DNA of 64,000 nucleotides from Clavaria fumosa (taxonomy: Eukaryota; Basidiomycota; Agaricomycetes; Agaricales; Clavariaceae). Made by a program: the position numbers and the translations under genes. Positions within the stretch are counted from its first letter, which is position 1. Every line of letters starts with the position of its first letter. The DNA lies in contig OX637795.1 of the NCBI GenBank assembly GCA_951802425.1, forward strand, positions 3,080,501 to 3,144,500, written 5' to 3'. Shown in pieces: positions 1 to 10,754 of this stretch. The notes under the pieces are model-generated. The model was not told where the DNA came from and ran no database searches. It was given only the letters and a program-made list of their open reading frames with translations.

Positions 1-6
1 ACAGGT

Positions 7-750
7 CTAAAATAAGAACCTTGGATCCGTGAAACAGACTCTTTGGGTGGAAAACGGAAGGGAATGTACCGCAACCGGATCATAATCTGGAGGGCTAACG
101 TCCCGAAGCCAGTTCTCCCACAAATTTCGAGCAAGAGTGACTAATGCTTGAGGGCCTTGATTGGGCTGTTGACAAGCTTCCCAGTCGTCGAGCAAAGTGC
201 TGACGAGAAACACCTCCAAGAAGTCATGCAAACGTACGTGTTTTTCGGCGTTCTGTGCTGGTGGAGGAAGTGGCAACAATTTGAGAGCTAGACGAAGCTG
301 CTCGGCAGCGGCATTTATAAAGCCTTGTATCCTGAATATGCGTGCACGGAAGTAGTAGGTCGCAGGGAGCTGTTCTTCCTCGTTCAGCGCTTCGAGGAAG
401 CAATGTGCCTTGCTGAACTGACCTAGGTGGAGCGCGAGCGAGGAGTCGTGAAGAGCCAAGTTCTGGAGCAAGAGGTCCATGTTCCCCTTTCCATTGGCCG
501 CTGCACAATCCTGTAGCAGTCCATGCATTGTTTCAGTGTGGCCCGTACCAGCTTCGACGCGAGATAGCATTGCCTGCCGACATCGAGCTACTTCCTTTGC
601 GCGTTTCTGATCTTCCTTATACTCTTCATGGAAGCTGTCTGTCTCGAAGAAAGCCCTGTCCGAGTCCGCGTCAGAATCGCTTGATTCAGCCTGTGCTTTT
701 GACTTTGGGCGCCTGAATCTGCTTTTGAGTCGCTGAAGGATGTGCTTCAT
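7..750 (-). CDS. TPR-like hypothetical protein
   Basis: An open frame of 247 codons runs from an ATG at 750 to a TAG at 7-9. An upstream in-frame TTG also extends the frame, but the ATG is the plausible start. The N-terminus is basic (RLKSRFRRPKSK) and is followed by an acidic serine tract. The middle is helical with alternating Ala/Leu, and the stretch around ATYYFRARIFRIQGFINAA resembles tetratricopeptide helices; this is a resemblance only. Function is unknown. The last residues (near DPRFLF) could read into an intron at the window edge, so the true C-terminus may lie outside. The start codon coincides with the outer end of the inverted repeat: the right arm keeps the upstream region and first codons (about 55200-55255) but no gene body. 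Confidence 0.6.
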   Translation of the reverse strand: MKHILQRLKSRFRRPKSKAQAESSDSDADSDRAFFETDSFHEEYKEDQKRAKEVARCRQAMLSRVEAGTGHTETMHGLLQDCAAANGKGNMDLLLQNLALHDSSLALHLGQFSKAHCFLEALNEEEQLPATYYFRARIFRIQGFINAAAEQLRLALKLLPLPPPAQNAEKHVRLHDFLEVFLVSTLLDDWEACQQPNQGPQALVTLARNLWENWLRDVSPPDYDPVAVHSLPFSTQRVCFTDPRFLF

Positions 751-1119
751 GGCTAGTAGACGGAGCGAGTTCAAAACTCTACTCTGAGATGACAATGACC
801 CGGATAAGGTGAAGTGCCAGCGGAAACTTGAACGCTTTGCTCGATAACCACGAGTCAGAGGCGAGGAGTTAAGAGGCCAGCGGGGTCAGCCTAGTTGGGA
901 GACGAGACCAGCGCCAGTTGCGGGGCCTCGCGGACATGAGAAAAAGAAGAACCTCAATAATTATGGTTCATGCTCACTGCTAATCCCTACTACTCATCAT
1001 TGCTTCAGTTGCTTCAGTATGCAAGCACACGACTCAGCTTGCAGGCCGGGTGCACTTTATGACGCCTGCTATACATACCGTACAGCTTGGGCACTGGTTT
1101 GAGCACCGAGCAATAAATA
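751..1119. promoter_or_regulatory. Divergent intergenic promoter region
   Basis: This stretch separates the minus-strand TPR-like gene from the plus-strand hypothetical gene, so both promoters must lie here. No clear TATA box was identified. The right-arm equivalent (about 54884-55250) matches at both ends but differs in the middle (about 880-960 here). Confidence 0.4.
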
Positions 1120-2140
1120 ATGACCTCCAAGTACATGTACAGTAGAACGATTCGGACGAAGGCGACCACCACAAGTGTGACAGCCATGATGAGCGACGAC
1201 ATTGATCTGCGCTTTTCCTTTGTCATTGACGATGAAGCGTTCGGCGAGCTCGCGACGCGCAACGAGCCAGGCGAGACGGGAACAAGAGAGCTTATCACCG
1301 AGGAAGAGATCCGAGACACGTAGTAAGCCCCTCCTTAGCTCGTCCGAGAATTGGTTCACCGTCATCGTTGACATTGCCAACGGCAGTCTCTCCGCACGCT
1401 TCGACACCGTGCAATATGGCACCTACCTCGGCAAACCAGCATGTCTCTGCGTCATGACCTTCAACTTCCACGCCTCACAACCGAGGAGCCATCGTTTCCG
1501 CGACGCGCGAATCACACTAGCCCTCAAGTCCGTTAACAGCAGGAAGCCACCGCCTCCGCACATCCTTTCTTTTGCGCCGCACGGCGTGCTCGGCGCCCTG
1601 TCCACGTCCAGCGTAACGTCGGGGGCCGCGCTGTCAGCATCGGTCAACCTGGGGCCCACACTCGCATGGACGTCCGTCACTCCAACCCTCACTCGGTTCA
1701 CCGAGTCAACACGCGGAGATAGAGTGATTCTAATAGGAACAGAACGCGGCGGCAGCCCGCCCACGCGCGTCGTCTGGTCCGTCAACGAGAACCCCAACCA
1801 CCCAGATGGCATTATTGGCATCCCGAGTAAAGTACATTAACATTTCAGACTGCGATCTACACTGTTTTCGCAGGCTGACTCTCCTTCTCAGATCCGTACT
1901 GCTGTCATCATTGGCACGAGCGAAGGGACGACAAATTTTACTGTTGCCTTCGATGTGCGCGCGTCCGTCGGTTGGTCGATCGATCCGAGAAGGTGGCCGC
2001 TCAAGCTGAACGGCAAGGATGATCCTATTCTATTCGACTTCTCGAAACCGCTGTTGAAAACCTTTCAACCATTGGGGCCTGTTTTCGATCAAGTTGCCTT
2101 AGACTCATTGACAGGATTTGTTGTACCAGCTCCCAATTGA
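1120..2140 (+). CDS. Conserved hypothetical protein, left-arm copy (3 exons)
   Basis: Exons 1120-1319, 1387-1831 and 1892-2140 give 297 aa. Intron 1 is GTAGTA to GGCAG (67 nt). Intron 2 is GTACAT to a strong CTGAC branch site and TCTCAG (60 nt). Phases agree at both joins. The right-arm copy differs by a 6 nt in-frame indel in exon 1, while its length differences in intron 1 are not multiples of three; this supports both the coding call and the splice model. No known domain is recognised. The protein is rich in beta-prone segments (RITLALKSV, RVILIGTERG, TAVIIGTSEG) and has no signal peptide or membrane segment that I can see. It converges with the zinc-finger gene across about 740 bp. Confidence 0.75.
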
Positions 2141-2876
2141 CGGTTGCACATCCTACCTCAGTTACGGCAGGGATATGAATACCATAGTAAACGGCTCCTG
2201 ATTGGCTTGTTTCCGCTCCCGCTGTTGCAATGACAAAACAATGAAAAGCTACAAGTCTTCAAAATTCAGGGGCAGGCGTCGCTTCCTGGGCGTCTTACCA
2301 TGGCGATGTCCACGGCGTTTCGTGCAAAGCTCCACACACACAAGCCCGCGCTCCGGTCCCGTGATTAACTGGGTGTGAAGAGAATTTTCCTTACATCGGG
2401 CAGACGCAAATGACACATTGATTGTTACACAACCTACGTACAAGGGAGCAAACGGAGCCTTTAGTATTATGGAATAAGAATACTAACGGTCCCGGATTGT
2501 TGTTATGGAGCGAGGTGAGAAAAGAATATATGAGACAAGGGCAAACCCAAACTAACAACCATCCAGCGATATCAGATGGTTGAGGAATCAGAAAGCAGTC
2601 AATGAAGACCAGAATGTGAGAAGAAAGGCGATATGTACAATGAAAGGGCAGTCGATTGAAGGATGTTCTGTGATTTGAATAGTAAGAAAAGATGAAAAGC
2701 AATCGATTGCAGGATGTTCCGCGAAGCAAGGTGGATGGTGATTGAGATGAAAGAAATGAGAAGATGCTCCAAGATTCTGAGAAAGAGACGAGGAAAAACA
2801 AGAAAAAGTACAGAAGACGAGAAAGCAGAGGATGGAATGAGATGAGGGTCCAATAGTGTGTCGCACTAGAAGAATC
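2141..2876. other. Convergent 3' intergenic region
   Basis: No gene is seen. The segment 2360-2876 is the 3' flank of the zinc-finger gene and is repeated in diverged form at about 7360-7830 (unit B). Short ORFs here are low-complexity Ser/Phe-rich translations. Confidence 0.5.
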
Positions 2877-5359
2877 CTAGGCGTGGCAGTGGCCGACCTT
2901 GTCGTGACTGGAATAAAACTTCATCGTCCGGTTGATATAGTCTGGAAATGTTGACAAGTCGCTGTGGGACTTGTAAAAATTGTCCATAATAGCCGACTGG
3001 TAATGAGGCGGGAGAGACCAAAGCCACTCCAGTGCCTCACGCGTGTTGCGAGTTGCCTTTCCAACGCCCACCTCCGTGAGTAATTGCCTCATTGAAAGAC
3101 CCGGCGCGTTATGTCCAGACGGACCCGCAGAGTTCCAGTCGGGAGGCAGAATGTATGGTCTTTGCCTTGACTGACTCGGGGCTGTCCTTGTTGGCCCAAG
3201 CTGGGAGAAACCGCGGCTCGAGTGAGGATGTCTATGGCAAGGTCGTGGGGCAACGCCCGCAGTCTGCGCGTGGCGGGGGACGAGAGTAGTGTGATAGGAC
3301 TCGGAGGACATCAAGTCAAAAGGTGCTGCATTGTGTTGGGCATCTTGATGGGCCTGAGGTTCAGTAACGCACTCTGCGGTCCACTCCGAAGGAATAGCTC
3401 CATGCGCCGGGGCCGGCTGGTGAAGATGAGAGTGCCACGATGGGAATGTTTGCTCAGAATATGACGTCTGAGGCAAAAACACAGTATTTATGTGACTGGG
3501 AAAAGAAGGCGCCGCGCCTAATGGCCAAGAAGGTGGCGAATGGCCATCGCGCTCTTGCGACAGCGAAGATGGGTGCAAGTGTTTAGGCCAATAGGTATAT
3601 GGGTTAACGTTGGCGGAAGACGTTGAAGGCGTTCTGCCATCCGAGTGGAGCAACGGCAAGGAGTCGGTGGACGCATTGTATGATGTCGTATTTGGGGCGA
3701 CACCAGGGACGCTAGAAAGGGCATTCTGCAGAAGGAGCGACCCCTGTGGCATTGGCGGGGTGTATGTCTCATCAGACGAAGCTAACGCGGACGTGCTATG
3801 CTGAGGTTCAGGCAAGAATGCTGCTTCGCCAACGGGAGATGTAGCCGGGCTGGGACCACGGAAATGAGGGACTTCGTCATCTTGTGAGATCAACTGCGTG
3901 TCTGTAGAAGAGATTGGTCTATATAAGGACGCAGCCGAGGCGGGTTGTTCATAATCAAACTTCGAGTGGGACAAATTGTCCAAATTGTCCAAAGATGGCC
4001 ATGTGACGGCAGATTCGATATCGAAGAGAGGCGCCGACGTCACCTCGGTGAATGGGGTACATGGAGAATCAACTGGGGTGGCGCTGGAGATGTCAGCGGC
4101 TTTGGAGAAGGCCGAATCCATATAAGAGGACAAATCGTTAAGGAACGATTCGTTGTTCCAGATATCCAAGAACGCATCGCTAGCGGACAGCGGATGTGCC
4201 GGGGTCACCGAGGGAGCACGAAGAGTCAAATGGAAGTCGTCCTCTGGTGAGAGGGCGGGAGTTTGTATTGACGATGAGGTCCCAGAGGTATCATATTCCA
4301 AAGGCTCGGTTGACGTCTCTGAGTGGGGCCGTTCGTTGGTGAGAGTCGACGGGGACGAAGCGAAGTCTAGGATCTGCTTGTGCGGGCTTGGCACGCCAGA
4401 TGGTGTCTCCTGGATCGAAAGATGGAGAGACGCGGTTGGTGTCACGGTGGGTAGTGACGACCCAACATGAGATGATGCGATGAGTGGCTCCGACGACGAT
4501 GTCAAAAAAACGGTAGGCATGGGAGAGGGTGTGGGGGTTTGGGGTGCCTGTGCTTCCGTTGAAGATGGGGTCAACTGGGTGAGAGTCGAAGCATATGTGC
4601 GGTCCGAAGTCGAAGAAGACGACGTGCTCTTAGAGTCGTCACGGCTACCCGCCTTGCGAACATGGCCATGACGCTTCTTACGATGGCGAGAAAGCGAGCC
4701 GTCATCAGGAGTCTTAAATTCACATTCAGGACAGGAGAGCCGTTCGCCAGTGCTATACAAAGATTGTGTGTTGAGTTCTCTCGTTTGAATGTTAACAAAG
4801 CGAACCACTCACTGTGTCCTCTGGTGCGACCGAAGCCCCGACTTTTGTAGAAACGATGCTGAGCATCCGAGCGCGTCGCACTTGAACGAACTGTAATAGA
4901 AATGGTTTCGTGAGTAAGAGCTGGGCGTCGATGTGGATGAGCGAGAGTGGACAACAAAAGGGATCAGTGGCGAAGGGGGAGTGGCGAGGGGAGTGGCGAT
5001 GGAACGAAGACAAAGGGACAATGAGGAGTGGAGGGCATCATGAGGAGTGAGGAAGGAGAGAGAGTGGAGAGGAAAAACACAGAAGGGAGAGAAGAGAGTA
5101 CGAAAACGAAGACAAAGAAAACGACAAAGACAAAGAAAAAAGATCGACAAATGATCCCAACGCACATTATATCCCTTTCTTCACGCGAAATGTGGATCTT
5201 CTCGTGTCTTACAAGATCACATCTTTTCTTAAAACGCGTAGGACAATGACCGCAGGCGTGTGGTTTGTCCTCGTCGCCACCGACACCAGGTCGCGAGCGG
5301 AAAGGGCGCGTGGCTTTGTCAACAGCAGATCGCAGGAGGTTCGAGACTGCTTTGGGCAT
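2877..5359 (-). CDS. C2H2 zinc-finger transcription-factor-like protein, left copy (3 exons)
   Basis: Exons 5166-5359, 4813-4890 and 2877-4752 give 715 aa. Finger 1 (HACGHCPTRFKKRCDLVRHE) is in exon 1. Finger 2 (FKCDALGCSASFLQKSG, ending HQRTH across the second intron) is in exon 2. Finger 3 (LSCPECEFKTPDDGSLSRHR) opens exon 3, joined by a classic TGE linker. The remaining roughly 590 residues are Ser/Thr/Pro-rich and acidic in places, as in activation or regulatory tails. The first intron is long (about 275 nt) and low-complexity, the second 60 nt. Exon lengths equal those of the right-arm copy exactly and there is no internal stop, so both copies look functional. A nuclear DNA-binding regulator is inferred; targets are unknown. 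Confidence 0.85.
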
Positions 5360-6174
5360 GATGGAGAGGAAGAGAAGCGTATTCTGGGATATAATAAGGT
5401 ATATGGAGGTGGTGGGTGTAAGGAGAGGATGGTGGGAGGGCGAAAGGAGCCGTGCCGGCATGTGGCCGCCTTAAGTGGGCGCCAGTGGCATAGCTCAACA
5501 TGGCGAAAAGCAATCCGAGGTGGCTGTGGGGTCTGATTGCTTCCTCCATAGGTAGTTGTTTGACTTGTTTTGACAGAGGGCGGCTAGTCCCTCATTTAGG
5601 AAGTCTCGTGCTTGTAGCGCGGTCGGGTGGCTGAAAGGGAGTGGCTCGACTGCCATATTAGTCAAGTCTTGCGTCTCCTGAACTCATACGGGGCGAATTG
5701 GGCCAGAGGATGTGCGCTTTTCGTCATAAAAATAAGTATAAGACGGAGGAGAGGGTGTGTGACTTACTAAATAGCGTGCGCCTGACGCGTCCGACGACGA
5801 TGGGGTGGGTCACAACGACGGAAATACGATTGGGAAAGATCCGTGCTCATCGACGACGCGTCGAGAACGCGAGGGTACGGAGGAGACGCGTCCAAGGTAG
5901 AGCAGAATGAGATCGGAATGATCGACACACGTCACAGCGAATGCGGGGGCGATCATTACATGTCCATATGGACCCACAACCCAAGCACGACCAAACAAAC
6001 CTTACTGGCCTCGACAAGCTTTGTCTTTTCTACGTGTTATCAGTGATTTCACCCTGACATTTCAGGTTCGAAAATTACCTTGCCTGTAGTTTGACATGGT
6101 AGCGAGAGATGAAAGTGGTTGATTTGTTGGGGAAAAGAAATGGTACGATAAAATTCGCAGCTACGTCAAACGTG
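5360..6174. promoter_or_regulatory. Upstream region of the zinc-finger gene
   Basis: It holds the presumed promoter and 5' UTR of the minus-strand gene. No other gene is supported. The part 5820-6195 is the flank shared with unit B (8021-8400). Confidence 0.4.
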
Positions 6175-7300
6175 TCAAAATAACCCAACCAGGTCTGTTT
6201 CAAGGTTAAAATTGATGGTCAGAGCGCAATATCCAGATCCGTACTGTTGAGATATTGGAAAATGAGTCGCATTCGGAAATGCATCCGCGGGTGCAACGCT
6301 TATCGTTATTTGAGGTACGACAGGCGCGCTGAACAGTCCGAGAACGTCACATGCAGCAGGTAGCGCAAAATTCGCACACGCGTGACTCGGAGATGGGAGT
6401 CGACGTTTGAAGCGCCTTCGAGACAGGTGCGAGGCACTAGGTTGTACCATTCTGGCGAAGGGGCCACAAAAAGCATGCCTACAGGACGCGGATGCGTCAA
6501 TAGCGCGAGTCGGGCCGCTCGTGACTTGTGTTTTGCGGGAGACATCAAAAGGCGTATGTCGTCGCTGGCATGGGCGAGGCATTTGGACCGGTGCAGCTTC
6601 TGTCTCATCTTCAGAGATATTTGGGTTTTTGACCCATGCGGTGGAGACTTTCGCGCTATACTTTTCCCGCTTCAATTTGGCAGAAGTGCTCCGAGCTCTG
6701 CGTCCTTCTGCATTTTCAGTCGTGACGGCGACTGCGGCTGGTCGCATGTCCGCCGCCTATCTGATCCCACGAAAACGAACTCTCCGACACGTAGAGAGGG
6801 CAATTCCATAGAAGACGAGCTGTTCGAAACAGTTGTCGAGGCAACCCCACTGCCGTTGTTGTTGTGGACGTTGCGCTTTTCGTGGTAGCGGATGCAGATG
6901 ATGCTTAGCAGCGCCGGTAAACATCCCCGGTGGGGGTCGGCTTGACGGCAACAATAGCGCTGTAGCGGCTGGTTGGCGGCGTTGCGGTCGTGGCTTGTGG
7001 ACTCATCGTGGTGGTAAGCGGGGCAGAGCATCATTGCATCGCGGTTGCGTCAGCAGAAGACAGAATGGCAGCTTGAAGATCCCGAGTCGGAGGAACCCGC
7101 GCAGGAGGATACAGTAGGTTAACGGGTGAACACCAGCCTGATGATGCCCATGGCATTTCGGGGGAAAAAATTTACAAAAAACTAGCTGGATGAAAAACCC
7201 CAAAATGCACCGTCTACATTTCGCGCGCGAGGTCGTATATCCCACTTGCCTGTTTCGTAAACTTACCACCATCGCCGGATATGATGCTCGTGACTACAAC
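6175..7300 (-). pseudogene. Repeat family F, left copy (degenerate ORFs)
   Basis: Matches the right-arm segment about 48660-49830 and, more distantly, 10755-11330. Read on the minus strand it has a start near MSPQATTATPPTSRYSA and a Ser/Thr-rich frame. A TAA (cgctgcTAA, where the right copy has cgctgctca) and a one-base difference in an ACA run break that frame here. Further downstream an open frame of about 190 aa ends in the DLVGLF tail supplied by unit A. The copies differ by frame-changing indels, so I treat it as decayed or non-coding. Function unknown. Confidence 0.4.
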
Positions 7301-7820
7301 GCAACACACATTAGATGGAGATCCCCTGGAGTCTAGCTCCTCGAGGACTGATAGAACAGCATTGCATGCGGTAGGACGAATTTACTTGGCATCGTGATCA
7401 GAGCACATGCAAACAATACATTGGTCTACATACAGGGAAGCAAACAGAGTTCAGGTACAGCCTTATAAGAGTATGGAATAAGAATAGCCGTCCTGATATC
7501 CTATTACAGAGGTGAGCAAAAATTAAGAAAATAAGAGCAAAAACAATATATCCAATAGTTTGTAGAGAGGAGCAAGCAGTCAATGAAGACCACAAGATGC
7601 AAAGAAGGGAAGGGAGGTATGAACAATCAATTGAAGGATGTTCCATGATTTGAATGGTAAGAAAGGATGAAAGGCAATTGATTGTGGAATGATTTGCAAG
7701 AGCAGAATAATGTGGACTAGGATGAGAGAGTTGCTCCAAGATTCTTAGAAAGAGATGAGGGATAAACAAGAAATTGAAAAAAAAAAAGATAAAGGAATTT
7801 AGCACATCCAGCTGGAGGGG

Positions 7821-7882
7821 CTTGAAATAAAATGCCATCATCATGACACGATGATGGCACAATGAGGACATTCTACTTCAAG
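7821..7882. repeat. 62 bp imperfect palindrome (left)
   Basis: The ends CTTGAAATAAAATGCCATCA and its inverse face each other around ATGACA/TGTCAC-like centres. The right-arm counterpart at 45356-45417 is closer to perfect. Confidence 0.6.
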
Positions 7883-7963
7883 CACCCACCACGTCTGGAG
7901 GTGCAGAGGAAGTCCAGGAGATCCGACCGAAGACGGTTAGACAGCAAGGATTGACACAGGATG

Positions 7964-8012
7964 CGCGTCTGGTCTTCAAGTGGCAGACTCTGCCGCTCGA
8001 AGACCAGACGCG
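7964..8012. repeat. 49 bp hairpin (left)
   Basis: CGCGTCTGGTCTTC pairs with GAAGACCAGACGCG, and the inner AGTGGCAGA pairs with TCTGCCGCT, leaving almost no loop. The same structure is kept at 45226-45274. Confidence 0.7.
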
Positions 8013-8383
8013 GACATAACGGTGGAGATACGATTGGAAAAGATCCGTGCTCATCGACGACGTGACGAGAACGCGAGGGTACGGAGGAGACGCGTCCAAG
8101 GTTGAGCAGAATGAGATCGGAATGATCATCACGCGTCACAGTGAATGCGGGGGCGATCACCACATGTCCATATGGACCTACAAGTTGTAGTAGCACGACC
8201 AAACCAACATTGCCGGCCTCGACATGTCTTGTGTGTTATCAGCGATTTCACCCTGACATTTCAAGTTCGAAAATTACCTTGGTCCTGTAGTTTGACTATG
8301 CCATGGTAGCGAAAGGTGAAAAGTGGTTGATTTGTTGAGGAAAAGAAATGGTACGATAAAAATTTACAGCTACGCCAAACATG

Positions 8384-10077
8384 TCAAAATAACCCAACCA
8401 GGTCCGCGAAAGGGTCCTTTCCCTTCCCTTGAACTCCCTGTCCCTGATTCGAAGTTAAATTGACCGCCGAGGATGGTGGCGGTGGTGGCCCGCCACGTTG
8501 CGGCGCGATCGCCGTGCCCATATTTAGGCTTGCACCCGAACCGGTAGAAGCTGTCGGAGATATAACATCATCAAATATGTCTATCGACAGCGTCTTTTGA
8601 GCGCGATCCGACGGCTCAGGCGTCGAAGGCAACATGATCGGCCCCATCGGCCCGCCGAAGCCGCTCGAAGGTGGTGAGGTCGCCGCGGAGCCGACCGACG
8701 AAGATACGAGTGGCGGGGAGACTGAGGCTCGTGTATTCGGAGCAAGAATGCCTACTAGATCATTTGCACCACTCGCTGTGGTCGAGGGGGAAACCATGGT
8801 GTCGTCCAAATCAATTAGAGAGGGTGCGTTCGCAGCTGATGAAGACGAGCCATGCGCATAATGGGCTGGTATCGGGTTGGATGACGTGGCATAGTCGCCT
8901 CGTTGAAATGCCTCATAGCGACCGAGCACGGTGTTGATCTGGTCGTTGATTTGTAGGAAGGTGTCTGGATGTCATAGATACGATCAGTCATTTGAGAGCA
9001 TGCATCGCATACTGCAGAAATCTCACCAAGAGACTCAGGATCGTCTGTTTGCGCGTCAGAGATCCACTTCTGCAACTTAGGCCGTGCACTTCTGAGGATC
9101 GAGGACACTTGCTAGTCACATCGTCAATATGTTTCGGGGGATAAAGAGACGTAACAAATACTCACATCGTAAGCATCACCGGGGACAAACCTCTCGCGCT
9201 TATCGGCATTATCCAGCATCTCATTCATGAGGATCACCTGCTGCTCTAGCTTGTGCAGGTCCGAGAGGGCCTGTGTCCGGTAATCTGGTTTTGCATCCGG
9301 ATTCGCGCCGGCGAGTGACTTCATCAGTTCCTGAGCCGCTGCGAGGTCTCGGGGCGTCCCGCGTCGAATGAGCTCCTGCAACTTGGCAGATTGTGCCTGC
9401 CTGTCCTCCTCCTCAAGCTCCTCTGCTGATTTTAAGCTCTTGAAATCTGTAGCGTCAACAACACGAGAGGGGGATATCGGAGACAATCGGACGCACAGAA
9501 ACAGCAGCGGCGGATGGGGGCTGGCGGGGCAGTTCCCTGAAGCGATATCCTTTAAACACGAGGAGCCTATGCATATCCCTGATATGGCCAAAGTCATCCT
9601 TCCACCTCGAGTCGGAACAGATGCCCTCCTTCCAGCCGTGGATGAGGTCGAGGATACGGAGCGTGACGGGCCCAGGGAATGGCTGGGGACGCTCGGGGAA
9701 GCGGCGCACTAGTTCATTCAGGAAGTCCTTAGTCGAGATCTGTAAATGGAAGGGGTACCCGCATGATTGCACGAGCGTGTCGAGCAGCGAGAGTGCAAGG
9801 ATGCCAACATGTGGGTTGCGATGGTTCGCTCGTCGGGCGAGGTGCATGGCGGCCTCGCGAGGGCTGGCAGACACAAAGGACGATCGATGTACAAGGTGAA
9901 ATCGCGGCAGTGGAGAAGAGAGTGCGATACGTACGTATTGGCCTTCTTCTTGTTGACGTACTCGACGACTTCGAGGTGGTCTGCATAGTTGGGTTCTGTG
10001 AGGTTTGGATCGCAGGCTTTGTTGATGACCATCTCCAATGGGGAGACGTTCTGCCAATTCGATGAGTTGCCCAACAT
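8384..10077 (-). CDS. VHS/GAT-domain sorting adaptor (GGA-like)
   Basis: Exon 1 is 9935-10077. Intron 9864-9934 (GTACGT to CCAG) joins it to exon 2, giving KKKANT then PREAAMHLARR. A second intron near 9440-9500 has uncertain borders because the best GT/AG pair leaves a phase mismatch. Introns 9112-9165 and 8965-9026 are clean; the last restores PESLDTFLQINDQINTVL. The VHS domain is residues about 1-140 (LLDTLVQSCGYPFHLQIS; FGHIRDMHRLLVFKGY), followed by a GAT helical bundle and a Pro/Ser-rich tail ending KDPFADLVGLF. By family knowledge such proteins bind Arf-GTP and cargo or ubiquitin at trans-Golgi and endosomal membranes. A C-terminal gamma-adaptin ear domain, found in yeast Gga proteins, is absent. 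The stop is TGA. Confidence 0.85.
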
Positions 10078-10640
10078 GATGGCGTTCGTTATCGGGACAA
10101 TTGGCGCGCGTTAAGAACGCGTTGAAGATGAGGTGGAGATGGCAGCCACAGAGCCACGCTTGCTGGCTTTACTGTAAGCCGTTGTACAAAGCGCAAGAAG
10201 GAATGGTCGCTAGCTAAGCGCCCAAAGTTTATATCGTGTCGTCTTTCTCGTGACTCTGATGCAATCGTCACCTTGCAAGACAGTTGCTGGGCGTTGTAGT
10301 CGTTGCTCGTTGCAGCTCGAGTGGCTCAACCTTTCTAACGACCTCGCTGTCGTGGCCTGCTCTGCCTTGGTCCAATTTCCACCGGCTGCCACTTCCCCAG
10401 CTCGTACCTCATTCTCTCCAACATGTCCTCGCCCACCCTGGCGGACGCCGTGATTCACTTGCATCTTCTTATCCCCACCGCGGACCTCATCTAGAGCTCA
10501 CCGCCCCCGGACCTCGTCACCTCGAGGCCTAGCTTGGCCAGCGAGTGGCTCTTACCCAAAGAAGCTGAAGTTGGGGTGTCATTCGTCACAAGTTGCAGGC
10601 GCAAAAGGTTAGTTGTTAATTTCTTCCCCGGCTCCATGCT
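10078..10640. other. Upstream region of the GGA-like gene
   Basis: It contains the presumed GGA-like promoter. Short ORFs on both strands show no recognisable domain. Confidence 0.4.
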
Positions 10641-10754
10641 TCAATGCATTGACAAACTCTTCGTGCCGTACAGCAAGCCTATATTTTGATCGTGGCAGGC
10701 CCTGTCCGCATGTCTACCAATGACAACAACTTGTACAACCCGATGTAGTTGTGT

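Larger units (their letters stand above)
2360..6195. repeat. Unit A: full zinc-finger locus with flanks
   Basis: Its two ends, 2360-2876 and about 5820-6195, recur in the same order and orientation at 7360-7830 and 8021-8400 (unit B). Unit B lacks the zinc-finger body. The upstream end carries the same six last codons (DLVGLF plus stop) and 3' flank as the GGA-like gene at 8384, so unit A looks like a tandem duplicate of the region that lay downstream of that gene. Confidence 0.65.
740..8400. repeat. Left arm of large inverted repeat
   Basis: The reverse complement of this segment matches about 44820-55255, allowing for a 2.6 kb transposon and smaller indels in the right arm. The gene content is collinear: hypothetical gene, C2H2 zinc-finger gene, repeat family F and deletion unit B. 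Exon lengths of the zinc-finger gene are identical in the two arms. Divergence is highest in 860-960, the intergenic stretch beside the TPR-like gene. Confidence 0.9.
7360..8400. repeat. Unit B: zinc-finger locus with the gene body deleted
   Basis: The left part (7360-7830) matches the 3' flank of the zinc-finger gene. The right part (8021-8400) matches its upstream flank. The roughly 2.9 kb body is replaced by about 190 bp containing a 62 bp palindrome and a 49 bp hairpin. It directly abuts the GGA-like stop codon. A minus-strand ORF (7873-8202, 109 codons) stays open in both arms, but its differences are mostly amino-acid-changing, so coding is doubtful. Confidence 0.6.

Noticed and set aside
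1423..1821. 132-codon minus-strand ORF over the hypothetical gene
   Set aside because: The opposite strand has correct introns and an in-frame indel between arms. This ORF is a shadow.
7873..8202. 109-codon ORF in unit B, open in both arms, as a real gene
   Set aside because: Most differences between arms change amino acids, and it overlaps the hairpin. Kept only as a doubtful ORF in the unit B entry.
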